A DNA stretch of 64,000 bases from Vicinamibacterales bacterium (GTDB lineage: Bacteria; Acidobacteriota; Vicinamibacteria; Vicinamibacterales; UBA2999): assembly GCA_030680175.1 (NCBI GenBank), contig JAUXWO010000070.1, forward strand, positions 1 to 64,000, given 5' to 3'. Below are positions 40,685 through 48,657 of this stretch, piece by piece. A program made the position numbers and the translations under genes. The notes below the pieces were generated by a model. The model saw only the letters and a program-made list of their open reading frames with translations, did not search any database and was not told the origin of the DNA. Each line of letters opens with the position of its first letter. Position 1 is the stretch's first letter.

Positions 40685-43405
40685 TCAGGCGGACTTCAGC
40701 GCCTCCGTCGGCTGAATCCGGAGCGCGCGGCGCACCGGTGGCACGCACGCGAGCGCCGTGATGCCCGCGACGGCCAGCGCTACCAGCGGCCCCGCGATGA
40801 GCGCCACCTGTGCGCCGTCACGCGTCGAGACCTCGGGCGCCAGGTTGGCGACCAGCAGCATGGCCGGCACACTGCCCACCACCACGCCGGCCGCCACCTG
40901 CGCGAGCGCGCGCGCGAACGTGCCGAACACCACCCGCCGCGGCCCCGCCCCGAGCGCCAGCCGGATCCCGATCTCCATCGTCCGCCGCGACACGGTGAAG
41001 GACATCAGCGCGTAGACGCCCGCGCAGGCGAGGAATAGCGCGACGAGGCCGATGCCCGTCAGCAGGCGGCCGAAGAAGTCGATGGCGACCCGATCGGCGG
41101 CGCGCACCTCGTGGAGCGGCTGCAGATCGTTCAGGCGCAGGTCGGCATCGATGCCCGCCGCCACGACGCGCAGACGCGAGAGCAGTGCCGTCGTGTCGGC
41201 GCCGGCGCGCACGGCAAGATGGAGCGGCATCGTCTGGTGCGGCGGCGCGGGGATGAACACGATGCCGTCGCTCGCCCGCTTGCCGTCAGGCACCGTCAGG
41301 TCGCGGACGACGCCGACGATCTCGATCCAGTCCGCCCGCGGCTGACCGGCGACCGGCGCTTCGCGGAGGTGGCGGCCCACGGCCGGGCCCCCGCCGAGGA
41401 TGAGCCGCGCGAACGTCTGGTCGACGATCGCCACCCGGCGGCCGGGGGCCAGATCCGCCTCGGTGAATCCACGTCCTGAGACCATCGACGCCTGGAACGA
41501 CGGCAGGTAGTCCACGGCCACGGACGCCGTGCGCACCCACGGCGGCTCCGCCGGACTCGACGCGTGCTGGCCGTCCACCTCGATCGGCATCACGCCGAAG
41601 TCCATGCCCGGCAGCCGGGATCCGTAGGTCACGGCCGTGACGCCGGGCTCGGCGGCGAGCTGCCGGGCGAACTCTTCGTAACGCGCGCCGAGCCGGCGGC
41701 CGCGCGCGTCGTCACCGGTCGTGCCCCCCTCCTCCGCGCCCTGTGCATCGAGCGTCAGCCGCATCGCGACGTAGTCATCAGCGGGGATCGTCAGCGCGCG
41801 CTCGCCGGCGTTGGCGAAGTGCAGCCCCCATCCGAGCGTCCCGGCCACCGCGAGGAACACCACGGTGAGGGCAATCTGGGCGACGATGACCGCCGTCCAG
41901 ACGCCGCCGAACCGCAGGCCCGGCGCTGACGCGCCCCGGGCCACGCGCAGCCTGTCCTGGACCTGCGCGCCGGTCGCCTTGAGCGCGGGCACGACGCCGA
42001 TCACCACCGCCGCCAGCAGCGCCAGCGCGGCCGCATAGAGATAGGTGGCGGGCGAGAGATCGTCGTTCCACCAGTACATCAGCCGCGATCCCTGGCCAGC
42101 CCAGATGACCTGTTTCACCCAGAGCAGCGAGGCCCGGGCGGTCAGGAGGCCGATGGCCGCGGCGAGGATCGAGAGCACCGCGGCTTCGGTGAACATCTGG
42201 CCCACGATGCGCGCCCGGCTGGCGCCGAGCGCCGTGCGGATGCCGAACTCCGTCTCGCGCGTGACCGTGCGGGCGAACACGAGCGTGGCAATATTGGCGC
42301 CGCACACGAGCAGCAGGCCAATGAAGAACAGGTTCGCCCCATACAGGATCGCCGTCTGGATCGCCGAGTCCTGCACGGTCGACCAGAGCGACACCACGTA
42401 GGGCTGCACCACCGGACGCAGGTGGCGGTGCGTCTCGGGGAACGCCGCGGCGAGGCGCTCGCCTGCCGCGGACACCTCGGCCTGCGCCGCCTCGAGTGGG
42501 ACCCCGTCGCGCAACCGGCCCACCATCCGCGTGGCCTCGCCCTCGCGGCGGGGGTAGCCGGGCGCGTGCAGCGACAGCGGCACCCAGAAGCTCTGGCTGA
42601 CCGGAAAGCCGAAGCCCTCCGGCATCACGCCGACGATCTCGTGCGGCTGGGCGCCCACGCGCACGCGCTGCCCGAGCACACCCGGGTGGCTGCCGAATCG
42701 GGCCGTCCACACGTCGTGCCCGATCACGATGACGGGCGGCGCTCCGGGCTGCTCGTCGGCGGCCTGCAGGGTGCGTCCGAGGTGCGGCGGCACGGCGAGA
42801 ATCCCGAACGCCTGCGACGTGAGCGCCGCGCCGCGCGCCGGCTCCGCGCGCCCGTCCTCCGTCACGAGGTTTCGTTCGAGGTTGCGGTACGCCGCCAGGC
42901 CGTCGAGCGTCGTCAACGTGTCGCGCCAGGAGACGTAGTCGAACGTGACCCGGTCCTCGGGCCGGCCGGTCTGCTGATCCCACTGCACGATGCCAACGAT
43001 GCGTCGGCCGGGATCGGAGGGGAGCCGGCCGTGCATGAGATCGGCGGTGAATTCGAGATAGGCCGCGCCGGCGCCTATGGCGAGCGCGAGCGCGAAGACC
43101 GCCGTTGCCGTCAGGCCCGGGTAGCGGCCGAGTATGCGGAGGCTGAGCTTGACGTCGACCGACAGGCCGCGCGCCCAGGTGAGGTGCAGCGCATCGCGAG
43201 CCGCGCCGCGATACTTCTCGACGCCACCGAAGCGCAGCGCCGCCTGTCGGCGCGCCTCGACCGCGTCGAGCCCGTGTTCACGCATCAGGCGCTCGGCATC
43301 CTGTTCGAGGTGGAATTGCATCTCGTCCGCCATGCCGGCGTCGAGCGTGTCTGGGTGGCGGAGGCCGCGCCAGAGCGAGGCCACGCGCGCGAAGATGCCG
43401 CGCAT
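40685..43405 (-). CDS. ADOP-type ABC transporter permease (MacB/FtsX fold)
   Basis: A 906-aa duplicated permease of the kind described as Acidobacterial duplicated orphan permeases. Its order is a short N-terminal prefix domain (FHLEQDAERLMREHGLDAVEARRQAALRFGG), a helix (about 95), a MacB-type periplasmic domain, an FtsX core of three helices (about 345-470), a second periplasmic domain and a second FtsX core ending RALRIQPTEALKSA. No ATPase gene is adjacent, as usual for the family. It is co-transcribed with the PadR regulator three bases upstream. Confidence 0.93.
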   Translation of the reverse strand: MRGIFARVASLWRGLRHPDTLDAGMADEMQFHLEQDAERLMREHGLDAVEARRQAALRFGGVEKYRGAARDALHLTWARGLSVDVKLSLRILGRYPGLTATAVFALALAIGAGAAYLEFTADLMHGRLPSDPGRRIVGIVQWDQQTGRPEDRVTFDYVSWRDTLTTLDGLAAYRNLERNLVTEDGRAEPARGAALTSQAFGILAVPPHLGRTLQAADEQPGAPPVIVIGHDVWTARFGSHPGVLGQRVRVGAQPHEIVGVMPEGFGFPVSQSFWVPLSLHAPGYPRREGEATRMVGRLRDGVPLEAAQAEVSAAGERLAAAFPETHRHLRPVVQPYVVSLWSTVQDSAIQTAILYGANLFFIGLLLVCGANIATLVFARTVTRETEFGIRTALGASRARIVGQMFTEAAVLSILAAAIGLLTARASLLWVKQVIWAGQGSRLMYWWNDDLSPATYLYAAALALLAAVVIGVVPALKATGAQVQDRLRVARGASAPGLRFGGVWTAVIVAQIALTVVFLAVAGTLGWGLHFANAGERALTIPADDYVAMRLTLDAQGAEEGGTTGDDARGRRLGARYEEFARQLAAEPGVTAVTYGSRLPGMDFGVMPIEVDGQHASSPAEPPWVRTASVAVDYLPSFQASMVSGRGFTEADLAPGRRVAIVDQTFARLILGGGPAVGRHLREAPVAGQPRADWIEIVGVVRDLTVPDGKRASDGIVFIPAPPHQTMPLHLAVRAGADTTALLSRLRVVAAGIDADLRLNDLQPLHEVRAADRVAIDFFGRLLTGIGLVALFLACAGVYALMSFTVSRRTMEIGIRLALGAGPRRVVFGTFARALAQVAAGVVVGSVPAMLLVANLAPEVSTRDGAQVALIAGPLVALAVAGITALACVPPVRRALRIQPTEALKSA

Positions 43406-43408
43406 GGA

Positions 43409-43750
43409 TCAGATCTCCTGGGTGGTGGCGCGCAGCGCGGTGGCCATGGCCTCGGCCAGGCGCTTCCATCCCGCGGCCTGGTCCTTGAGGCGCGCCCGGC
43501 CGAGCGGGGTCAGGGTGTAGTACTTGGCGCGCCGGTTGTTGTCCGACACGCCCCATTCGCTCGCGAGGAGGCCCTGCTGCTCGAGCCGGTACAGCGCCGG
43601 ATAGAGCGCGCCCTGCTGGATGTGCAGTGCGCCGCCGGTGATCTGCTCGATGCGCAGCAGCACGGCGTAGCCGTGGAGTGTGCCGAGCGAGACGGACTTC
43701 AGGATCAGCAGGTCGAGCGTGCCGGGCAGCAACTCGGCGGACTGGGTCAT
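43409..43750 (-). CDS. PadR-family transcriptional regulator
   Basis: A 113-aa winged-helix repressor: LLPGTLDLLILKSVSLGTLHGYAVLLRIEQ at the start, the wing IQQGALYPALYRLEQQGLL, and RRAKYYTLTPLGRARL. Such proteins sit directly upstream of ADOP permeases and probably repress them in response to a small molecule. The start is preceded by TTAGGAGAG. A dyad (43770-43796) just upstream is a likely self-operator. Confidence 0.95.
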   Translation of the reverse strand: MTQSAELLPGTLDLLILKSVSLGTLHGYAVLLRIEQITGGALHIQQGALYPALYRLEQQGLLASEWGVSDNNRRAKYYTLTPLGRARLKDQAAGWKRLAEAMATALRATTQEI

Positions 43751-43754
43751 CGCA

Positions 43755-43797
43755 CTCTCCTAACACACATAGGAGAAGGTATCGCGCTCTCTCCTAA
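43755..43797 (-). promoter_or_regulatory. Candidate PadR operator
   Basis: TAGGAGA-N13-TCTCCTA (43770-43776 and 43790-43796) is a perfect dyad. CTCTCCTAA also occurs twice as a direct repeat (43755-43763, 43789-43797), the first copy being the ribosome site of the PadR gene. Position and symmetry fit autoregulation. Confidence 0.6.
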
Positions 43798-43947
43798 GCT
43801 GTCAAGGGGAGGAACACAGAGGCGCGGACCCGCGATCCCCCCACATGAACTGTGACCTCCTACGTCTCGCCTCTCCCCTACTGTGCAGGGAGCACTCGCC
43901 CGCCCCCCAAACGGGATCGGCGTTCACCGTACAAGGAGACCCACGTC

Positions 43948-44412
43948 ATGCGTCACTCGCCACTGCAGCGCGCCATCAGCGCCATGCTCATCGTCCCGTT
44001 CGTGCTCGCGACCACGCTTCCCGCCAACGCCCAGACCGCGGGGCAGGCGCCCGCGGCGGCGCCTGCCACCACGTCCGCGGATCAGGGAGACACGCTCGCC
44101 GCCGGACTCGTCGACGGAGAGATGCTCGCCGAGCGCGTCGGGACGGGCAGCAAGCTCGGGACGGGACTCGCGGTCGGCGTCTTCACGGGCTTCATCGGCA
44201 CCGGCATCGGCTACTTCGCGATGGGTCCGGAGGGGATGACGCCGGAAGCGTACCAGCGCTACGCGAATCGCGGGCCCGAGTATCAGATGGGCTTCAAGAC
44301 GGGGTGGGAACGCAAGACGCGCGCGCGCAAGCGCAACGCGTTCCTCGCTGGCGGGCTGCTCGGGACGGCGGCGTTTCTCGCGATCGTCCTCTCGGCCAAC
44401 GCGGGCGAGTAG
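43948..44412 (+). CDS. Small exported glycine-rich membrane protein
   Basis: A 154-aa protein with a signal peptide (AISAMLIVPFVLATTLPANAQ), a short polar spacer, a glycine-rich hydrophobic helix (GTGLAVGVFTGFIGTGIGYFAMGP, about 70-93), a basic segment (WERKTRARKRNAF) and a second helix (LAGGLLGTAAFLAIVLSANAG). No family was recognised. AAGGAG lies nine bases before the ATG; the longer open frame from 43852 is not needed. Confidence 0.7.
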   Translation: MRHSPLQRAISAMLIVPFVLATTLPANAQTAGQAPAAAPATTSADQGDTLAAGLVDGEMLAERVGTGSKLGTGLAVGVFTGFIGTGIGYFAMGPEGMTPEAYQRYANRGPEYQMGFKTGWERKTRARKRNAFLAGGLLGTAAFLAIVLSANAGE

Positions 44413-44488
44413 CCCCCGGACGCGGTCGGGGCCCTGGCATGCGCCACTGGAGCGGCGTCGTGCCGGGCCCGGCCGCGGGTCACATCGC

Positions 44489-44818
44489 GTGACGTCGGGT
44501 CGGCCGGAAAGAGCGTGGCTTGCGCGCATCGATGAGGGTGTGGCCGCCGCGCAGAAGGTCATCGCGAACCCGTGGCGTGATACGCGCGCAGGAGGGCCGC
44601 GCCCGCAGCCTCAACGCGCGCCAGCGTCCGATCAGCCCGTCGTCACCGTCAACCGCCGGCGGTACGCGCTGAACGACACCGCGAAGGCGGCCGGCTTCTC
44701 GGAGATCACGCCGGTCCTGCGGCGGTCGCCCGACCCGCAGCTGGCCGCCCTCAACGTGAAGGCCGAGATCGCGCCGCTCCGCGCACGCGCGCTGCAGCTC
44801 TGCACGCCCGCGCCGTAG
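44489..44818 (+). pseudogene. Truncated copy of the DUF2511-like lipoprotein gene
   Basis: From SDQPVVTV to the stop this frame is identical in protein to the last ~64 residues of the gene at 47527-47865, but the part coding the lipoprotein signal and DDWPLITA segment is replaced by unrelated sequence with no signal peptide. Homology begins sharply at 44624. The GTG at 44489 has no ribosome site. It is best read as a copy that lost its 5' end when the segment was duplicated or when hipBA arrived. Confidence 0.75.
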
Positions 44819-44898
44819 CCGGGACGGCTACACACGCGGCAGGTCCAGCCGCAGGTGCCCCTGGATCTGCTCGCGCCACGCGTCGGGCACGGCGGCCG
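44624..44898. repeat. Long direct repeat, left copy
   Basis: About 275 bp, matching 47671-47944 in the same orientation and offset by 3047 bp. The first ~190 bp (end of the lipoprotein gene) differ at only two positions by eye; the rest, which is the 3' end of hipA, is about 90 percent alike with a single-base deletion. The pair brackets hipBA and the collagen-like gene. Confidence 0.93.
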
Positions 44899-46141
44899 CC
44901 GCCGCGAACGCCGGCCACTGCGCGACCGCCGCTCGGACCTCATCCACGATCGCCTCGGCGCGTCCGCGCTTCATCCCCGCACCCTTCGCGCACGCGCGGA
45001 AATCCGCCACCGTGCACCCATCACGCTTGCCCTGCAGCGTCATCTGGTGGCTGGCCGTCCAGCGGCCGGATGGGTTGTAGCTGTAGGAGACGTCGAAGGC
45101 CGGCGAGAGCGACCACGCGCCCGCCTTGTCCATCAGGAAGGCGATGTTCTTGACGTGGTCGTCCTGGTTGCGCGCGACGATGTTGAAGGCCATGCGGCGG
45201 AACTGCTCCTCGACGTCGCGCATCGGGAGACCGAGTTGGCGCATGATGAGCAGCGCCTGCTCGTAGCCGTACGCGCCCGGGCGGTTGAAGTCGAAGTGCG
45301 CCAGTGCGCCGAGCGACTGCATGTGCCGCTTCTCCCCGCCCTCGAGGCGGTCGAACCGGCGCGTCATGAAGTGCCGCCGTCCCTGCTCCTCGAGCAGCCG
45401 GCACTCCGTCATCGTGAGGCCCGCGGCCTTCGCCATCAGCGAGTACGCGTACTCGATGGCGCCGTAGCCCTGCGGATCCTCCAGCTCCTTGTCACGGTTG
45501 CCCGTCACGCCGTCGAACTTCAGCAGCCAGTGCTCGAAGCCCTGGTCCACCGGCACCTGCCCCGACCGCACCTCGCCGGTCGCCGGGTTCCAGGCGATCA
45601 CCGCCTTCGCGCGTGCGCCGCCCGCCGAGGTGCCGACACGCAGGATGTCGCGCAGCGCATCGGCCTTGTCCCCGTCGCGCGCAAACGACGCGTGCAGGGT
45701 GTCGCGGTGGCTCAACACCTCGGAGGCGAGCCGCACGAGCGCGTCGATGGCGATGGGCTTCGACTCGCGCTGGCGCGGGCCGGTGGACGGCACGAACTCG
45801 AGCGCGCCCAGGCCGCGTGCGCCGATGTAGCACAGCCGCTCGACGACGTTGAAGCTGGCGGGGGTGCGGCCCTGGGTGGCGAGCCACGCGTCGATCAGGG
45901 TGTGGCCGAACTGATCCGGCAGGGAATCGGCCAGCAGGCCGGGAAGGCCATGAAAGGTGCGGTGCGGGAGTTCGGGGAAGGTGTAGACGCGGTCGCTGAG
46001 CGGCATGACGAGCGGCGATACCTCGATGGCGCTCGCCGCGAAGGCCGGGTCGTACTGAAACCGCGCGTCCTCCTCATCGTCCTCGAGCGAGACGGCGCCG
46101 ATCGTCCGTCCCCACAGACGCACGCTCGCGAGCGTCGCCAT
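44828..46141 (-). CDS. hipA: HipA-family kinase (toxin-like)
   Basis: A 437-aa HipA-type Ser/Thr kinase, usually the toxin of a type II pair. It has an N-terminal subdomain (about 1-100; FHGLPGLLADSLPDQFG), a kinase core with HWLLKF and RRFDR, and the catalytic stretch NIVARNQDDHVKNIAF, equivalent to DGHxKN. It ends LRLDLPRV. In other bacteria HipA phosphorylates aminoacyl-tRNA synthetases and causes dormancy. Its ATG overlaps the hipB stop (TGATG). Its 3' end is part of the direct repeat and occurs again as scraps at 47866 and 51517. Confidence 0.92.
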   Translation of the reverse strand: MATLASVRLWGRTIGAVSLEDDEEDARFQYDPAFAASAIEVSPLVMPLSDRVYTFPELPHRTFHGLPGLLADSLPDQFGHTLIDAWLATQGRTPASFNVVERLCYIGARGLGALEFVPSTGPRQRESKPIAIDALVRLASEVLSHRDTLHASFARDGDKADALRDILRVGTSAGGARAKAVIAWNPATGEVRSGQVPVDQGFEHWLLKFDGVTGNRDKELEDPQGYGAIEYAYSLMAKAAGLTMTECRLLEEQGRRHFMTRRFDRLEGGEKRHMQSLGALAHFDFNRPGAYGYEQALLIMRQLGLPMRDVEEQFRRMAFNIVARNQDDHVKNIAFLMDKAGAWSLSPAFDVSYSYNPSGRWTASHQMTLQGKRDGCTVADFRACAKGAGMKRGRAEAIVDEVRAAVAQWPAFAAAAAVPDAWREQIQGHLRLDLPRV

Positions 46142-46491
46142 CAGCGATCCCCCCACTCCCACTTCTTCGGCGACGGCACGGGCGCACGGGTGGACGAGGC
46201 GCGCTGACGCTGCCGTCCGCGCAGCTTCACCTGCGCGATGGGGCTTGGCAGCGGTTCGGGAATGAGCGCGTCGATGCGGGCCAGGAGGCCGAGCGCGCCG
46301 CAGACGCGGAGAAAGCCGGAGAGATGCGTGGCCGCGGCACCGGACTCGAGCCGCTCGACCGTTCGCTTGGAGACGCCCGCCTGCTCGGCAAGTTCCGCCT
46401 GGGTGAGATTGCGATCGAGCCGAATCCGGGCGAGCCGCCCCCCCAGCTGCTGGAGCAGGGCCTCGGGAGCGAGCACACTAGACTTCGCCAT
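46141..46491 (-). CDS. hipB: HipB-like XRE-family antitoxin/repressor
   Basis: A 116-aa protein with a helix-turn-helix (RLARIRLDRNLTQAELAEQAGVSKRTVERLE, about 20-50) and a basic C-terminal tail. It should neutralise HipA and repress the operon. It is coupled to hipA by a one-base stop/start overlap. Its promoter lies within perfect dyads, and the start codon is inside one of them, so tight autoregulation is likely. The surrounding 70 bp are far richer in A and T than the rest of the window. Confidence 0.92.
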   Translation of the reverse strand: MAKSSVLAPEALLQQLGGRLARIRLDRNLTQAELAEQAGVSKRTVERLESGAAATHLSGFLRVCGALGLLARIDALIPEPLPSPIAQVKLRGRQRQRASSTRAPVPSPKKWEWGDR

Positions 46492-46550
46492 AACACGTCT
46501 ATTATGGCGAATTAAATCTACTCAGTCAATTAAATCGCCTTATTAGGCGA
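46484..46550 (-). promoter_or_regulatory. hipBA promoter with two perfect dyads, possibly leaderless
   Basis: On the minus strand TTGACT (46529-46524) and CATAAT (46506-46501) are 17 bases apart, a near-consensus sigma-70 promoter. Transcription would start near 46494, three bases before the hipB ATG. TTCGCCATAA-N8-TTATGGCGAA (46484-46511) covers the -10 and the start codon, and TCGCCT-TATT-AGGCGA (46535-46550) lies before the -35. AATTAAATC is repeated 18 bases apart between them. Confidence 0.8.
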
Positions 46551-46660
46551 CTACACTATCGCCCTTGGGGGCGTGCCGCAGATTTCACGCGATACTGCGG
46601 AGTCCATTGTGGGCGTCGTTAGTGAATCGGGGGCCGCGCGATGCGGCCCCCGGTTCCGCT

Positions 46661-47290
46661 CTACTCCGCGCAGATGGCGTACACCCACATGGTGGTTGAC
46701 CCGCCCGGGTTGTTCAGAGTGACGGTCCACTGTGACATGGGGTAGTAGGGATCAGGGTAGTACTGCGGGAACGACCCCGCGATGTGCACGGCCGTGCCGT
46801 TGATGGTGTTCGTCTGCCAGCCGCCGCCGACGGGCTTCTTGCCGATGGGGCATTCCGCGCTGATCCCAAAGCCGTTGCCGGTCGGGAGGGTCCACTGTCT
46901 GGTCACAACCTCGTGGCCTTCGAGGGCACCCGCCGGGCCGGCAGGCCCGATCGGCCCCGCCTCCCCCTGCGTGCCCTGCGGACCTGCCGGACCGGCCGGA
47001 CCTGCCGGACCTTCCGGACCTGTCGCACCCTCCGGACCTGTCGCACCCGTCGCACCTGCCGGACCCATCGGACCTGTCTCACCGGTCTCGCCCTGCGGAC
47101 CGACGACATTCCACTCGACGAAGACTTCGGGGTTGCGGCACTGCGCGGCGCTCGCGGCCAGGCGCATGTTGCCGTTGCTGCGATTGACGCAGGCACCGAG
47201 CGTCGAGGAGGAGGGCTGTGCGAACGCCGACGGCGCCGCGAACGCGAGGCACACGGCGGCCATAAGGAACAGTCTGGAGGTTGAATTCAA
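46661..47290 (-). CDS. Secreted collagen-like (Gly-X-Y) protein
   Basis: A 209-aa exported protein. A signal peptide ([22 protein letters not shown]) is followed by a short N-domain with two cysteines, about twenty uninterrupted Gly-X-Y triplets ([16 protein letters not shown] through GPAGPAG, about 75-135) and a compact C-terminal domain rich in aromatic residues ending WVYAICAE. It should form a triple-helical, surface-exposed trimer. A TTG at 47290 with GGAGA upstream gives the best signal peptide; ATG 47263 is the alternative. It lies in the segment bracketed by the direct repeats. Confidence 0.8.
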   Translation of the reverse strand: MNSTSRLFLMAAVCLAFAAPSAFAQPSSSTLGACVNRSNGNMRLAASAAQCRNPEVFVEWNVVGPQGETGETGPMGPAGATGATGPEGATGPEGPAGPAGPAGPQGTQGEAGPIGPAGPAGALEGHEVVTRQWTLPTGNGFGISAECPIGKKPVGGGWQTNTINGTAVHIAGSFPQYYPDPYYPMSQWTVTLNNPGGSTTMWVYAICAE

Positions 47291-47526
47291 GGGTGGATTC
47301 TCCGCGGTTGAGTCAAGACAGCCCGCGTCGCTGAGGAGCGCGGGCGCCAGCGCGCACACGTGGCACGCTCGGCAGCGGCATCGTATCCCACAGGACACGT
47401 GGCGAGACAGAGAATCCGAAGCTCATCAGGTGCGACGACACCGCACGCGCGGGCGATAATATTCGGGTCACCGCCGCGGCGGGCCGTCACGACACGGCCC
47501 CCGCGCCAGAAGGAGATCCGTTCATC

Positions 47527-47865
47527 GTGCTGACCCGCGCTGCCTTCGTCCTGATCATCGCCGCGCCCCTCGTCCTCACTGCCTGCGCCCCGGACGGCCT
47601 CGCCGTCACCGCCGCGGAGTTCGGCGACGACTGGCCGCTCATCACGGCCACCGCCGCCCTCAGCTGCCCCGCGTCCGATCAGCCCGTCGTCACCGTCAAC
47701 CGCCGGCGGTACGCGCTGAACGACACCGCGAAGGCGGCCGGCTTCTCGGAGATCACGCCGGTCCTGCGGCGGTCACCCGACCCGCAGCTGGCCGCCCTCA
47801 ACGTGAAGGCCGAGATCGCGCCGCTCCGCGCACGCGCGCTGCAGCTCTGCACCCCCGCGCCGTAG
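47527..47865 (+). CDS. Lipoprotein with DUF2511 (YebY)-like features
   Basis: A 112-aa lipoprotein (lipobox VLTAC) with AAEFGDDWPLITATAALSC, then NRRRYALNDTAKAAGF, and a C-terminal cysteine. The GDDWP...C...YALND pattern resembles DUF2511/YebY, a small secreted protein family of unknown role; this is a tentative match. The GTG start is preceded by AAGGAGAT. It is the intact member of a duplicated pair (the other at 44489-44818 lacks the signal), and the end of hipA follows it as a scrap. Confidence 0.75.
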   Translation: MLTRAAFVLIIAAPLVLTACAPDGLAVTAAEFGDDWPLITATAALSCPASDQPVVTVNRRRYALNDTAKAAGFSEITPVLRRSPDPQLAALNVKAEIAPLRARALQLCTPAP

Positions 47866-47944
47866 CCGGCACGGCGACGCGCGCGGCAGGTCCAGCGCAG
47901 GTGCCCCTGGATCTGCTCGCGCCACGTGTCGGGCACGGCGGCCA
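47671..47944. repeat. Long direct repeat, right copy, with hipA 3' scrap
   Basis: Matches 44624-44898. Bases 47866-47944 are a detached copy of the hipA 3' end (antisense to the lipoprotein gene) without the rest of hipA. From 47945 to 48197 I see only faint further similarity to hipA and no gene. Confidence 0.9.
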
Positions 47945-48197
47945 CCGCGCGACGGGACGAGACGACGCCCACGCGTCGTGGCGCGTGCGGTATTCCCCGC
48001 ACACCGGCGGAAATTCGGCACCTCACCGCGACCCCGCCGCCGGGCCAGAGAGAGTCGCGCGCGGAACCTGCTGTTTCGCAGGGGTTTGGAGCCCTGTCCC
48101 CGGAGCGTGCTCGCTGGCAGCAGGCTTGTATGTCCTTCTGCTGGGGGGCGGGTCGTTCCTGTCGAGCGGCGGCGCTCCCCCCCTTGCGAGCGTCACC

Positions 48198-48635
48198 ATG
48201 AAAGACATCCTTGTCGCCATCGATTTCGGCGCCGCGTCGGAGCGAGCCCTCAGCGAGGCTCGACGCCTGGCCAAGGCGTTTGACAGCGCGCTCCACCTGG
48301 TGTGCGTCGTGCAGGACCCCTTCTGGTTGCCGTGGGCGCCGTCCGCGCGGCCGGAGATGCTGGCAGCCCTGCTCGCACGGATGCAGCAGGAGACCCAGGC
48401 GCACCTGGAACAAGTCGCCAAGGACGTGCCCACGCGGCATGCGCCGCAGGTCGCGACGCGGGTTGGCAAGCCGGCCGGCGAGATCCTGGCCTACGCGGGT
48501 GAGCACGGGATCGACCTGATCGTCGTCGGCAAGGACGGACACGGCGGCCCGGCCGCCGCCACCGGTATGGGTTCGGTCGCCGAAGCCGTCGCCCGGGACG
48601 CCCGCTGCCCCGTGCTCGTCGTTCCGACCACCTGA
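48198..48635 (+). CDS. Universal stress protein (UspA family)
   Basis: A 145-aa single-domain Usp: MKDILVAIDFGAASERALSEA at the start and the ATP-binding pattern GKDGHGGPAAATGMGSVAEAVARDARCPVLVV at the end (GxxG-N9-G-S/T form). Such proteins bind ATP and help survival under stress. It is 22 bases upstream of ppsA, with osmC after that, forming a stress/gluconeogenesis run. Confidence 0.93.
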   Translation: MKDILVAIDFGAASERALSEARRLAKAFDSALHLVCVVQDPFWLPWAPSARPEMLAALLARMQQETQAHLEQVAKDVPTRHAPQVATRVGKPAGEILAYAGEHGIDLIVVGKDGHGGPAAATGMGSVAEAVARDARCPVLVVPTT

Positions 48636-48657
48636 CGGCCGCACGAAGAGGACGGCC

